A DNA stretch of 12,523 nucleotides from Pseudomonadota bacterium (GCA_023457495.1 JAEWLQ010000086.1:1-12523), one strand, 5' to 3'; numbered from the stretch's first letter, positions 1 through 5,943 are shown. The notes: generated by a model from the letters alone, not told the origin. Numbers and translations are program-made.

Positions 1-21
1 TTGATGACGCCAGCTTTGTGG

Positions 22-46
22 CCCGCCGGCCGTGGGGGCGGGTTAT
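22..46 (+). terminator. Possible hairpin terminator of an upstream gene
   Basis: CCCGCC (22-27) and GGCGGG (37-42) form a perfect 6-bp GC stem with a 9-base loop, followed by a weakly T-rich stretch (TTATCTGTCTCT). The U tract is poor, and GC-rich DNA often forms such stems by chance, so this is only a candidate Rho-independent terminator for a gene lying to the left of the window. Confidence 0.2.
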
Positions 47-246
47 CTGTCTCTGCCATTTTGGGAGGGCGCCTAGCGCGGGCTGAGGGCGCCGTTTGCC
101 GGCTCGGTGCCTCGCGCGAACGCCGGAAGCGCCGCGTACGCGAAGCCCCATCGCGTGGGCGCCGGCCTTGCCACGCGCGAATCCCCACAAGTCGTCTTCA
201 GGGACTCATCGAAGCTCTTACCGATACGACCCACGCCCCCCAGGCC

Positions 247-284
247 TGTCCCCGTTTGCTAGGAAACGAGGAATGTCCCCATTT
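247..284. repeat. REP-like pair of TGTCCCC(G/A)TTT repeats with small hairpin
   Basis: TGTCCCCGTTT (247-257) recurs as TGTCCCCATTT (274-284), 27 bases apart. Between them CGTTT (253-257) and AAACG (264-268) form a 5-bp stem with a 6-base loop. The AATGTCCCCATTTCC style of sequence resembles intergenic REP-type repeats that I recall from several proteobacteria. That resemblance is from memory and unverified. No transposase is nearby, so this could be a remnant or a single dispersed copy. Confidence 0.35.
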
Positions 285-289
285 CCCGG

Positions 290-319
290 TTGACGCCGGA
301 ACCGGTGCGTACCTATATT
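290..319 (+). promoter_or_regulatory. Sigma-70-type promoter of the arsR operon
   Basis: The -35 box TTGACG (290-295) and the -10 box TATATT (314-319) are separated by 18 bases. Each box matches the consensus at five of six positions, which stands out in such GC-rich DNA. Transcription would be expected to start about seven bases past the -10 box, at 325-327, which coincides with the ATG of the regulator at 327. No Shine-Dalgarno-like sequence lies between the promoter and the ATG, so the first gene is predicted to be read from a leaderless mRNA. The start point is inferred from spacing only. Confidence 0.7.
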
Positions 320-339
320 CACCCTTATGGGTGAACATA
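314..339. promoter_or_regulatory. Palindromic operator overlapping -10 box and arsR start codon
   Basis: The core TTCACCC-TTAT-GGGTGAA (318-335) has perfect 7-bp arms. After one mismatch (317/336) the symmetry continues with TAT (314-316) and ATA (337-339). In total 11 of 13 positions pair across the 26-bp site. It covers the -10 box, the predicted start point and the ATG. ArsR-family dimers bind imperfect palindromes of this kind in their own promoters, so this is most simply the autoregulatory operator of the ArsR protein encoded from 327. Bound repressor would block both RNA polymerase and access to the start codon. Confidence 0.7.
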
Positions 340-668
340 CTTCCCGCCTCGACGACGTCTTCAACGCGCTCTGCGACCCGACGCGCCGCGCCATCCTGGC
401 CCGACTCACGGACACCGACGCGCGCGTAACCGACATCGCCGCCGAATTCCCCATCTCGCTGAACTCCATCTCCAAGCACATCCGCATGCTCGAACGCGCC
501 GGGCTCGTGCGCCGCTCGATCGCCGGCCGCGAACATGTGTTGTCGCTCGATGCCGCGCCCCTCTCGGAGGCCGCCATGTGGATAGAACATTACCGACGCT
601 TCTGGGAAGGCCGGCTGGCCGCCCTCGAAGCTTTCGTCACCCGACAACAGAAGAGGAAGCGCAAATGA
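327..668 (+). CDS. ArsR-family winged-helix transcriptional repressor
   Basis: This 113-residue protein has the single winged-helix DNA-binding domain of the ArsR/SmtB family. The opening LDDVFNALCDPTRRAIL (residues 8-24) is characteristic. The helix-turn-helix runs from about 33 to 60, with recognition helix LNSISKHIRMLERAGLV at 45-61 and the wing at 62-75. The metal-binding ELCVCDL box of true ArsR proteins is absent and there is one cysteine (C16), so the signal is probably not a metal sensed through paired thiols. The tail WIEHYRRFWEGRLAALEAF (85-103) is typical of ArsR proteins paired with SRPBCC genes, and the end is polybasic (QQKRKRK). The start is firm: an in-frame TGA lies at 291-293 with no other start codon before 327. 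It probably represses its own operon through the palindrome at its start codon. The inducer is unknown. Confidence 0.93.
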   Translation: MGEHTSRLDDVFNALCDPTRRAILARLTDTDARVTDIAAEFPISLNSISKHIRMLERAGLVRRSIAGREHVLSLDAAPLSEAAMWIEHYRRFWEGRLAALEAFVTRQQKRKRK

Positions 669-1108
669 ATGCCGCCATCTCGCCCGCCGCCGTCGTCGTC
701 CGCCGCACGATCGCGGCGCAGCCCGAAGTCCTGTTCGATGCCTGGCTCGATCCCGAAGCGCTCGCCATCTGGATGCGCCCCGGAGCCACCCCGAAGACCG
801 TCGCCACCGTCGACGCCCGCGTCGGCGGCCGCTACGAAATCGTGATGCACCTCGAATCCGGCAGCACCGTGCCGCACACCGGCGTTTACCGCACGATCGA
901 TCGGCCCCGCAGGCTCGCTTTCACCTGGCTCTCGCCGCACACCGACAAGCGCGACACGCTCGTGACGGTCGACTTCGTCGCACGCGGCAGCAACACGGAA
1001 ATCATCGTGACCCACGAACAGCTGCCCGAGAACGAGATGTCCGGCCACGAGAAGGGCTGGACCAGCGCGCTCGAGAAGCTCGCGGCGAAATACGGCGCGG
1101 CCGCATGA
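665..1108 (+). CDS. SRPBCC / AHSA1-like (START-fold) protein
   Basis: This 147-residue protein is a single-domain member of the SRPBCC superfamily, AHSA1/Aha1-C type, a helix-grip fold with a hydrophobic cavity for small organic ligands. The family signature is visible: an N-terminal strand VVVRRTIAAQPEVLFDAW (10-27), LDPEALAIWMRPG (28-40), a GGRYEIVMH segment (54-62), a GVYRTIDRPRRLAFTW strand pair (73-88) and the C-terminal helix GWTSALEKLAAKY (131-143) after HEQLPENEMSGHEK. The ATG at 665 overlaps the regulator's stop codon as ATGA and has a GAGGA ribosome binding site at 653-657, seven bases upstream. In ArsR-SRPBCC pairs the SRPBCC protein is usually co-regulated by its partner. Its exact role, whether binding, modifying or chaperoning a substrate, is not known here. 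Confidence 0.9.
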   Translation: MNAAISPAAVVVRRTIAAQPEVLFDAWLDPEALAIWMRPGATPKTVATVDARVGGRYEIVMHLESGSTVPHTGVYRTIDRPRRLAFTWLSPHTDKRDTLVTVDFVARGSNTEIIVTHEQLPENEMSGHEKGWTSALEKLAAKYGAAA

Positions 1109-1899
1109 GCGCCCTGCTCGACGGCAAGGTCGCCGTCATCTACGGCGGCGGCGGCGCGATCGGCGGCGCAAGCGCGCGCGTCTTCGCCCGCGAGGGCGCG
1201 CGCATATTTCTCGCCGGGCGCACGCGCCAGAAACTCGAGGCCACGGCTCGCGACCTCGGCGCCCCCGCCGAGATCGCGGTGGTCGATGCATTCGATGAAA
1301 CCGCGGTCACGACGCACATGAATGGCATCCACGAACGCACCGGCCGCATCGACATCCTGTTCAACGCGATCGGCATCCCGCACGTGCAGGGCAAGTCGTT
1401 CACCGAAACCCCACTCGCGGAATTCGTCGATCCCATCGCGGCCACCGCGCGCGCGCAGTTCATCCCCGCGCAGGCGGCCGCGCGGCACATGAGCGCGCGC
1501 GGCAATGGCGTCATCCTGACGCTGACCACCCCGGGCGGCCGTCTCGCCGGCAAGGGATTTCTCGCGAACGGCGTTTTCTCCGCCGCCACCGAAGCGTTCT
1601 CGCGCCTGCTCGCGGCCGAGCTCGGCGACCAAGGCATCCGCGTCGTGTGCCTGCGGCCGGATGCGATCCCCGACGCGGTGGAACTCTCCGGCGCCCGCGA
1701 AGTATTCGAAGGCGTCTCGAGGAAGGTCGGAATCCCCGTGCACGAGCTGCTCGCGCAGCGCGGCCGCACGGCAACCTTGTTAGGCCGGCTTCCGAGACTC
1801 GGCGAGGTCGCGGAAACCGCGGCCTTCGTCGCCTCCGACCGCGCAGGCGCGATGACCGGCGCCGTCGTCAATCTCACCTGCGGCTCGCTGACCGACTAG
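1105..1899 (+). CDS. Atypical short-chain dehydrogenase-like protein lacking YxxxK
   Basis: This 264-residue protein has the length and Rossmann fold of classical short-chain dehydrogenases/reductases. Visible landmarks are the nucleotide-binding loop GGGGAIGGA (residues 14-22), an FLAGRT segment after strand 2 (35-40), DIL-FNAIG in place of the NNAG motif (83-90), and the late AAELGDQGIRVVCLRP (170-185), where a proline precedes the substrate loop. The catalytic site is abnormal. Aligned on the helix GVFSAATEAFSRLLAAEL (156-173), the usual Tyr is N155 and the usual Lys is S159, and the Ser position falls on a Thr (T141 or T142). A FabI-like Y-x6-K motif is not present either. The protein may still bind NAD(P)H, but a normal Tyr-Lys reduction is unlikely. 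The ATG overlaps the previous stop codon (ATGA) with no clear ribosome binding site, which implies translational coupling. Confidence 0.88.
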   Translation: MSALLDGKVAVIYGGGGAIGGASARVFAREGARIFLAGRTRQKLEATARDLGAPAEIAVVDAFDETAVTTHMNGIHERTGRIDILFNAIGIPHVQGKSFTETPLAEFVDPIAATARAQFIPAQAAARHMSARGNGVILTLTTPGGRLAGKGFLANGVFSAATEAFSRLLAAELGDQGIRVVCLRPDAIPDAVELSGAREVFEGVSRKVGIPVHELLAQRGRTATLLGRLPRLGEVAETAAFVASDRAGAMTGAVVNLTCGSLTD

Positions 1900-1907
1900 G
1901 AGTTCAC

Positions 1908-2564
1908 ATGCCCCGGATCCGCCTCACCGCATTTCGCTGGGTTCCTCCTTTCGCCCAAGGCCTCGTGCGCGATCTGCGCGTGCGCTGGGCGCTGGAGGAA
2001 GCCGGGCTGCCCTACGACGAGCATCTGCTCGCGCTCAACGAGCACAAAGCCCCTGCGCACCGCGAACGACAGCCCTTCGGGCAAGTACCGGTCTACGAAG
2101 AAGACAACCTCACGCTGTTCGAATCCGGCGCCATCGTCCTGCACGTCGCACAGAAGAGTCCCGCCCTGCTTCCCGCCGAAGCGTCGGCGCGCGCCCGCGC
2201 GATTACCTGGATGTTCGCGGCGCTCAACACGCTCGAGCCCGCCGTGCAGAACCTCACGACCATGGATCTTTTCTTCCCGAACGAAGAGTGGTCGAAGCTG
2301 CGTCGGCCCGGTCAGCAGGCCTTCGTGCAGATGCGGCTCGATGAGCTCGCGGCACACCTGGCCGACCGCGACTATCTGGAAGAAACATTCACCGCGGGCG
2401 ACCTGCTCATGACCACCGTGCTGCAGATCCTGCGTCACACGACGCTGGTGTCCGACATGCCGGTACTCGCCGCCTATCAACGTCGCTGCGAATCCCGTCC
2501 CGCATTTCAACGCGCGTTGGCCACGCAGCTCATGAACTTCGAGCGATACGCACCCGCGGCCTGA
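1908..2564 (+). CDS. Glutathione S-transferase family protein
   Basis: This 218-residue protein has the two-domain glutathione transferase layout. The N-terminal thioredoxin-like half (about 1-90) includes VRWALEEAGLPYDEHLL (25-41), the cis-Pro loop QVP (59-61) and the glutathione-contacting FESGAI (71-76; E72-S73). The helical C-terminal half contains YLEETFTAGDLLMTTVL (156-172), whose TAGD matches the N-capping box of GST helix 6. No N-terminal catalytic Cys or typical Ser is obvious; Y36 and the RWVPPF region (10-15) cannot be assigned a role by eye. Its AGGAG ribosome binding site (1898-1902) overlaps the stop codon of the preceding gene, with five bases before the ATG. It probably conjugates, isomerises or dehalogenates the operon's substrate with glutathione. 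The frame is open back to 1647, but the GST fold, the upstream gene and the binding site fix the start at 1908. Confidence 0.9.
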   Translation: MPRIRLTAFRWVPPFAQGLVRDLRVRWALEEAGLPYDEHLLALNEHKAPAHRERQPFGQVPVYEEDNLTLFESGAIVLHVAQKSPALLPAEASARARAITWMFAALNTLEPAVQNLTTMDLFFPNEEWSKLRRPGQQAFVQMRLDELAAHLADRDYLEETFTAGDLLMTTVLQILRHTTLVSDMPVLAAYQRRCESRPAFQRALATQLMNFERYAPAA

Positions 2565-2569
2565 CGCGC

Positions 2570-2593
2570 GCCGATGCCTCAGCCGATGTCTCA
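2570..2593. repeat. 12-bp tandem duplication over the stop codon of the 2591 gene
   Basis: GCCGATGCCTCA (2570-2581) is followed directly by GCCGATGTCTCA (2582-2593), differing at one base. The second copy contains the minus-strand gene's stop codon (TGA, 2593-2591). Because the unit is 12 bases, the first copy places a second in-frame TGA four codons later. It fills most of the 26-base gap between two convergent genes, where no terminator hairpin is visible. Confidence 0.75.
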
Positions 2594-3424
2594 GAACGGC
2601 ACGCCGATCACGAACCGCCAGCCGGAGATGTCACCCGCGTAGCGATAGCCGAACCCGAGTCGCGGCGCGTCGAATTTCCAGATCTTGACGCGCGGGCGCG
2701 TCGCCAGCGTGAAACCCGCTTCCAACTGCAGGGGCTCACTCTCGCCATTCGCCACTGGCACCGTGGGCGGATCGATGATGATGTCGACCAGCCCGTAAAG
2801 ACCCAGCTCGATCTCGTGACCGCGCGTCCGCCAGCCGATGCCCCGCGTGAAATCCATGCCCTGCCGGATGCGCGCGAAGTTGTCATTCGGTGTGCCATCG
2901 CGATAGTCGACGCCGGCGTAGCCGAACTCCGCGCGAAACAGTGTTTGCCAGCCACCGATCATCGCGTGCCGGTCCGCCCGGATACCCCATCCGTACAACC
3001 ACCCCTCGACGTTGCTCGACGCCAGGCTGAATCCCGCATTGGCATAGGGAATGAGACGCCAGCCATCGCGCAGCGGGATATCGAATTCGAGGCCCGGCTT
3101 CACGCTGAAGCTGTCGACGCGCTTGGGCGGACCTTCCTCGATGACGTCGATGGGTTTGAAGTCGAAGAACCCGAACGTGCCCGGCAGCGTGAAGCGCAGT
3201 CGCGTCGTGGTTTCATCGCCGAGCAGGTACCGGTTCCAGGTCAGCCGGTAGACCTGCAGCGTGCGGCCACCGAGATCGTAGATACCCGATCCCAATTCGG
3301 TGGCGAAGACGTGATTGATGGATTCGGCGACGGCCTCGCTTTCAGTGCGTGGCGCCGTGGACTGCGCATGCGCAAGAATTGAAACAAGACCGCACAGGGC
3401 GGCGGCGATTCGCACGAGCGTCAT
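2591..3424 (-). CDS. Predicted outer-membrane beta-barrel protein, family not recognised
   Basis: This 277-residue protein starts with a clear Sec signal peptide: a basic N-terminus, the hydrophobic core IAAALCGLVSILAH, and a probable cut after AHA (residue 20). The mature part is rich in alternating polar/hydrophobic strands with aromatic girdle residues, for example LQVYRLTWNRYLL (56-68), TRLRFTLPGTFGFFDF (74-89), WLYGWGI (142-148), TLFRAEFGYAGVDY (161-174) and RLGFGYRYAGDISGWRF (255-271). It ends in phenylalanine (GVPF), the usual C-terminal signal for outer-membrane assembly. I therefore infer an outer-membrane barrel of about 10-12 strands; I do not recognise its family or cargo. It lies 42 bases downstream of the ThDP-enzyme gene on the same strand and may be co-transcribed. 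No good ribosome binding site precedes the ATG. Confidence 0.75.
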   Translation of the reverse strand: MTLVRIAAALCGLVSILAHAQSTAPRTESEAVAESINHVFATELGSGIYDLGGRTLQVYRLTWNRYLLGDETTTRLRFTLPGTFGFFDFKPIDVIEEGPPKRVDSFSVKPGLEFDIPLRDGWRLIPYANAGFSLASSNVEGWLYGWGIRADRHAMIGGWQTLFRAEFGYAGVDYRDGTPNDNFARIRQGMDFTRGIGWRTRGHEIELGLYGLVDIIIDPPTVPVANGESEPLQLEAGFTLATRPRVKIWKFDAPRLGFGYRYAGDISGWRFVIGVPF

Positions 3425-3466
3425 CGTGAACGGAGCAGGCCCAGCCAGCGGCCAGCATACGCCAAA

Positions 3467-5230
3467 CTAGCTGAGCTGGGTGCGCGCCGGCTCGCGGGCC
3501 AGCGCCGCGCGAATCTCTTCCGCGCCCGCCGTGCCGTTCGCCAACGCCTTCTCGAGGTTGTCCGCGTATTTTTCGATGCGTTTCGCCGGCAGCAGCGGTT
3601 CGTTCGGATCCACGGTGGCCTCGACCAGCGCCGCGCCCGGGGCACTCAACGCGGCGTCGAGCGCCGGTCCCACATCCGTCGACGAGCCAGCCCGGAATCC
3701 GGCGATGCCGAACCCCGCGGCGACCTTCACGAAGTCGATGGGCTCGAGGTCGCATTCGTACTCGGGATTGCCGAGGAACATGAGCTGTTCCCACTTGATC
3801 TGCCCCAGCGTGTTGTTCTTCATCACGACGATCTTGATCGGCAGGTCGTAGCGGCGGATCGTGGCGAGCTCGCCCAGCAGCATGGTGAGCCCGCCATCGC
3901 CGACGAACGCCACGACCTGGCGGCCGGGATGCGCGAGCGCCGCGGCGATGGCGTACGGCACGGCGCAACCCATCGTGGCCAGCATGCCCGACCCGGCAAA
4001 CTGTTGTCCGGCGCGCGCCTCGACGTAGCGCGCGAGCACCCCGGTGTTGTGGCCGGAATCCCACGCGACCAGCGCGTCGTCGGTGAGCCGGCGGCCCAGA
4101 TCGCGCGCGAGGCGGTCGGGCGTCAGACGTTTGCGCGGCGCGTCCGCCGCGGATTCGAGCAACTCGACCCACTCGCGCTTGCGCGCCTGCATGTTCGTGA
4201 GGAACGAGCGGTCCGCGTGCGCCTTGAGCCGCGCGATCAGGACCTTCAGCGTGGTACGCGCATCGCCCACGAACCCGGCTTCCACCGGAAAGCGCAGTCC
4301 GATGCGCGACGGATCGCGGTCGATCTGCACCCCGCGCGCCTGGCCGGGTTTCGGGTAGTACTCGACGTACGGAAACGTCGACCCGACGATCAGCAAGGTG
4401 TCGCATTGTTCGAAGGCCTCCTGCGACGGACGCGTGCCGAGCAGGCCGATGCCGCCGAGCGTCAGCGGATGCGCATCGGGTACCACCGCCTTGCCGAGCA
4501 ACGCCTTGACGATCGGTGCGCCCAGCAATTCGGCGATCTCGATGACTTCGTCGCGCGCGCCGAGTGCGCCCTGCCCGACCAGCATCGCGATGCGTTGTCC
4601 GCGATTCAGGATCTCGAGCGCGCGCGCGACGCTCTCCTCGTCGGGCACCCGCGCGCCGTCGGTTTTCGCGAACGACACGTGATGCTGGACATTACGCGGC
4701 GAGGGTTCGACGTCTTCGAGCTTCTCCTCCTGCACGTCGACCGGCACGGACACGTGTGTCACCGCGCGCTGCGTCACGGCGATCCGGCATGCGAGCGATA
4801 GTGCGTTCTCGACGTGCGCCGCGCTCATGATGCGCGTCGAATACGCGGCGACATCCGTGAACAGCCGGCCGAGATCCACGTCCTGCTGCGTGAAGGTGTC
4901 GATGAGGTCGTGATACGGCAGACCCGTGATCGCGATCACCGGCGCGCGATCGAACTTTGCGTCGTACAAACCGTTCAGCAGGTGCACGCCGCCGGGACCC
5001 GTGGTCGCGAGGCAGCAGCCGAGCCGTCCGGTCCACTTCGCATGCGCGCAGGCCATGAGCGCCGCGGACTCCTCGTGCCGCACCTGGATGAAGCGCACCT
5101 TGTCTTCGCGCTCGTGGATCGCCTGCATGATCCCGTTGATGCCGTCGCCGGGCATGCCGAAGATCGTGTCGACGCCCCAGGCGATGAGGCCGTCGATGAG
5201 CAGGCCCGCGCCATTGCTGTGCTCGTTCAT
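3467..5230 (-). CDS. ThDP-dependent enzyme, pyruvate oxidase / acetolactate synthase type
   Basis: This 587-residue protein has the three-domain architecture of the POX/AHAS family: an N-terminal pyrimidine-binding domain (about 7-175), a central Rossmann-like domain (about 195-335) and a C-terminal pyrophosphate-binding domain (about 370-545). E53 in RHEESAALMA is the conserved glutamate that activates the thiamine cofactor. The ThDP/Mg motif starts at GDGG (445-448) and ends at NN (472-473), the normal spacing. LGTRPSQEAF (264-273) and STFPYVEYYPKPGQARGVQID (284-304) resemble pyruvate oxidase-like enzymes more than biosynthetic acetolactate synthase. No small-subunit gene is adjacent, which also favours an oxidase. 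FAD use is likely but cannot be proven by eye. Substrate is probably pyruvate, giving acetate or acetyl phosphate and CO2. Its start codon sits in a 15-bp tandem repeat and lacks a strong ribosome binding site. It follows the DUF4142 gene by 50 bases, probably in one transcript. Confidence 0.9.
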   Translation of the reverse strand: MNEHSNGAGLLIDGLIAWGVDTIFGMPGDGINGIMQAIHEREDKVRFIQVRHEESAALMACAHAKWTGRLGCCLATTGPGGVHLLNGLYDAKFDRAPVIAITGLPYHDLIDTFTQQDVDLGRLFTDVAAYSTRIMSAAHVENALSLACRIAVTQRAVTHVSVPVDVQEEKLEDVEPSPRNVQHHVSFAKTDGARVPDEESVARALEILNRGQRIAMLVGQGALGARDEVIEIAELLGAPIVKALLGKAVVPDAHPLTLGGIGLLGTRPSQEAFEQCDTLLIVGSTFPYVEYYPKPGQARGVQIDRDPSRIGLRFPVEAGFVGDARTTLKVLIARLKAHADRSFLTNMQARKREWVELLESAADAPRKRLTPDRLARDLGRRLTDDALVAWDSGHNTGVLARYVEARAGQQFAGSGMLATMGCAVPYAIAAALAHPGRQVVAFVGDGGLTMLLGELATIRRYDLPIKIVVMKNNTLGQIKWEQLMFLGNPEYECDLEPIDFVKVAAGFGIAGFRAGSSTDVGPALDAALSAPGAALVEATVDPNEPLLPAKRIEKYADNLEKALANGTAGAEEIRAALAREPARTQLS

Positions 5231-5280
5231 CGGTTACTCGTTCATCGGTTACTCGTACATCGGCAACTGTTAATCGGCTA
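5222..5280 (-). repeat. 15-bp tandem repeat carrying stacked start codons of the ThDP enzyme
   Basis: Plus-strand units are CTCGTTCATCGGTTA at 5222-5236 and identically at 5237-5251, CTCGTACATCGGCAA at 5252-5266, and a degenerate 14-base copy at 5267-5280. Read on the minus strand, the first unit holds the true ATG (5230-5228). The next two give in-frame upstream ATGs with mini-ORFs ATG-AAC-GAG-TAA (5245-5234) and ATG-TAC-GAG-TAA (5260-5249). Each TAA lies three bases before the next ATG, and each GAG codon sits six bases before the next ATG, where it could act as a weak ribosome binding site. The array fills the whole gap between this gene and the DUF4142 gene. Confidence 0.9.
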
Positions 5281-5787
5281 TCAGTGCCCCGGCAGTTTTT
5301 CGGCGAGCTGCTTGTGTTCCTTCAGCGTCGGCAGCGTCTTCTGCGCGAAGCCGGCGAGCGCCGCGTCACCCGATCGCGACTCCTGTTCGAACAACTCGAT
5401 CGCATCCGAATGCCCGCTGTTCATGTGATGCGCATACTTGCGATCGAACTCGTCGCCCGTCATGAGCTTGAGCTCTTCGACCATTGCAAGATGTTTGGCG
5501 TCCAGCCGCTTGGGCGTCTCGATGCCCTGGGCCTTCGCGATGCTGGCGAGCTCCTTGTTGGCCTTGCCGTGATCCTCGACCATGCGCTGCGCGAAGCTGC
5601 GCACTTCGGGATCCTGCGACTTGCTGAGCGCGATCTTGCCGAGCTCGACTTCGGCCATGCCGGTTTGCGCCGCCTTGGTCACGAACGTGGACGGCGATGG
5701 CGCCTTCGCATTGTCCGCGGCCATCACGGCGGACGACGCACCCGCCAGCGCGAGAAACAGCAGACTCTTTGAAACGACTTGTGACAT
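5281..5787 (-). CDS. DUF4142 periplasmic protein (ferritin-like helical bundle)
   Basis: This 168-residue protein has a Sec signal peptide (hydrophobic LLFLALAGASSAVMA, cut near residue 23 or 24), so it is exported to the periplasm. The mature part matches the DUF4142 family, an all-helical, ferritin-like fold. Family features are FVTKAAQTGMAEVELGKIA (35-53), DPEVRSFAQRMVEDHGKANKE (59-79), TGDEFDRKYAHHMNSGHSDAI (110-130) and the C-terminal TLPTLKEHKQLAEKL (151-165). The recurring H and E residues (E47, E49, H73, H121, H126, H158) are the typical conserved ones, but metal binding is unproven. The family's biochemical function is unknown. A strong AGGAG ribosome binding site (minus strand, 5799-5795) lies seven bases before the ATG, inside a 9-bp inverted repeat that could hide it. 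The ThDP-enzyme gene follows after 50 bases, suggesting a shared transcript. Confidence 0.92.
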   Translation of the reverse strand: MSQVVSKSLLFLALAGASSAVMAADNAKAPSPSTFVTKAAQTGMAEVELGKIALSKSQDPEVRSFAQRMVEDHGKANKELASIAKAQGIETPKRLDAKHLAMVEELKLMTGDEFDRKYAHHMNSGHSDAIELFEQESRSGDAALAGFAQKTLPTLKEHKQLAEKLPGH

Positions 5788-5791
5788 GTGG

Positions 5792-5822
5792 GCACTCCTG
5801 GACGAAGCCTTATCAGGAGTGC
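5792..5822 (-). promoter_or_regulatory. Inverted repeat enclosing the DUF4142 ribosome binding site
   Basis: On the plus strand GCACTCCTG (5792-5800) pairs perfectly with CAGGAGTGC (5814-5822), with a 13-base loop. In the minus-strand mRNA the 3' arm contains AGGAG, the ribosome binding site, and the 5' arm contains the complementary CUCCU. If transcription starts upstream of 5822, the stem would mask the site, as in translational switches or RNA thermometers. Alternatively the repeat is a protein-binding operator. The sequence alone does not separate these options. Confidence 0.6.
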
Positions 5823-5943
5823 ACAGCCTGCGCTTCGTGACGCGTCGACGCTGTCCGCGTGACCGGGTGATGCGGGTCGGCGATCCGCAGGGTCCCCTCT
5901 GCCGTCACCTACGGTCGTGTCGGATTGCGCTGCGCGCGGTCCC
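5823..5943 (-). other. Intergenic region upstream of the DUF4142 hairpin
   Basis: This 121-base gap between the iron permease-like gene and the DUF4142 leader should contain the DUF4142 promoter. I see no convincing -35/-10 pair. Short stems are present (TGCGG/CCGCA at about 5870-5888, CCGT/ACGG at about 5911-5923), but neither has a U tract, so no terminator is called. Confidence 0.5.

Larger units (their letters stand above)
1..326. other. Gene-free leader upstream of the arsR operon
   Basis: No convincing coding sequence is present in this stretch. The open frames that cross it translate to arginine- and proline-rich, low-complexity peptides that match no family I know. It holds a GC-rich hairpin near the left edge, two direct copies of GAGGGCGCC (65-73 and 85-93), a pair of TGTCCCC-type repeats near 247-284, and the promoter and operator of the operon that follows. 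The gene to the left lies outside the window. Confidence 0.7.

Noticed and set aside
578..664. Earlier start of the SRPBCC gene at 578.
   Set aside because: This would overlap the regulator by about 90 bases; the ATG at 665 has a ribosome binding site and an ATGA overlap, and the SRPBCC fold begins just after it.
1647..1907. N-terminal extension of the GST gene back to an ATG at 1647.
   Set aside because: The extra residues are Arg-rich, overlap the SDR coding sequence in another frame, and the AGGAG site at 1898-1902 with the GST fold beginning at MPRIRL supports 1908.
3929..4801. A 290-codon plus-strand frame opposite the ThDP-enzyme gene.
   Set aside because: It is antisense to a gene with clear catalytic motifs, and its Arg/His-rich translation matches no family.
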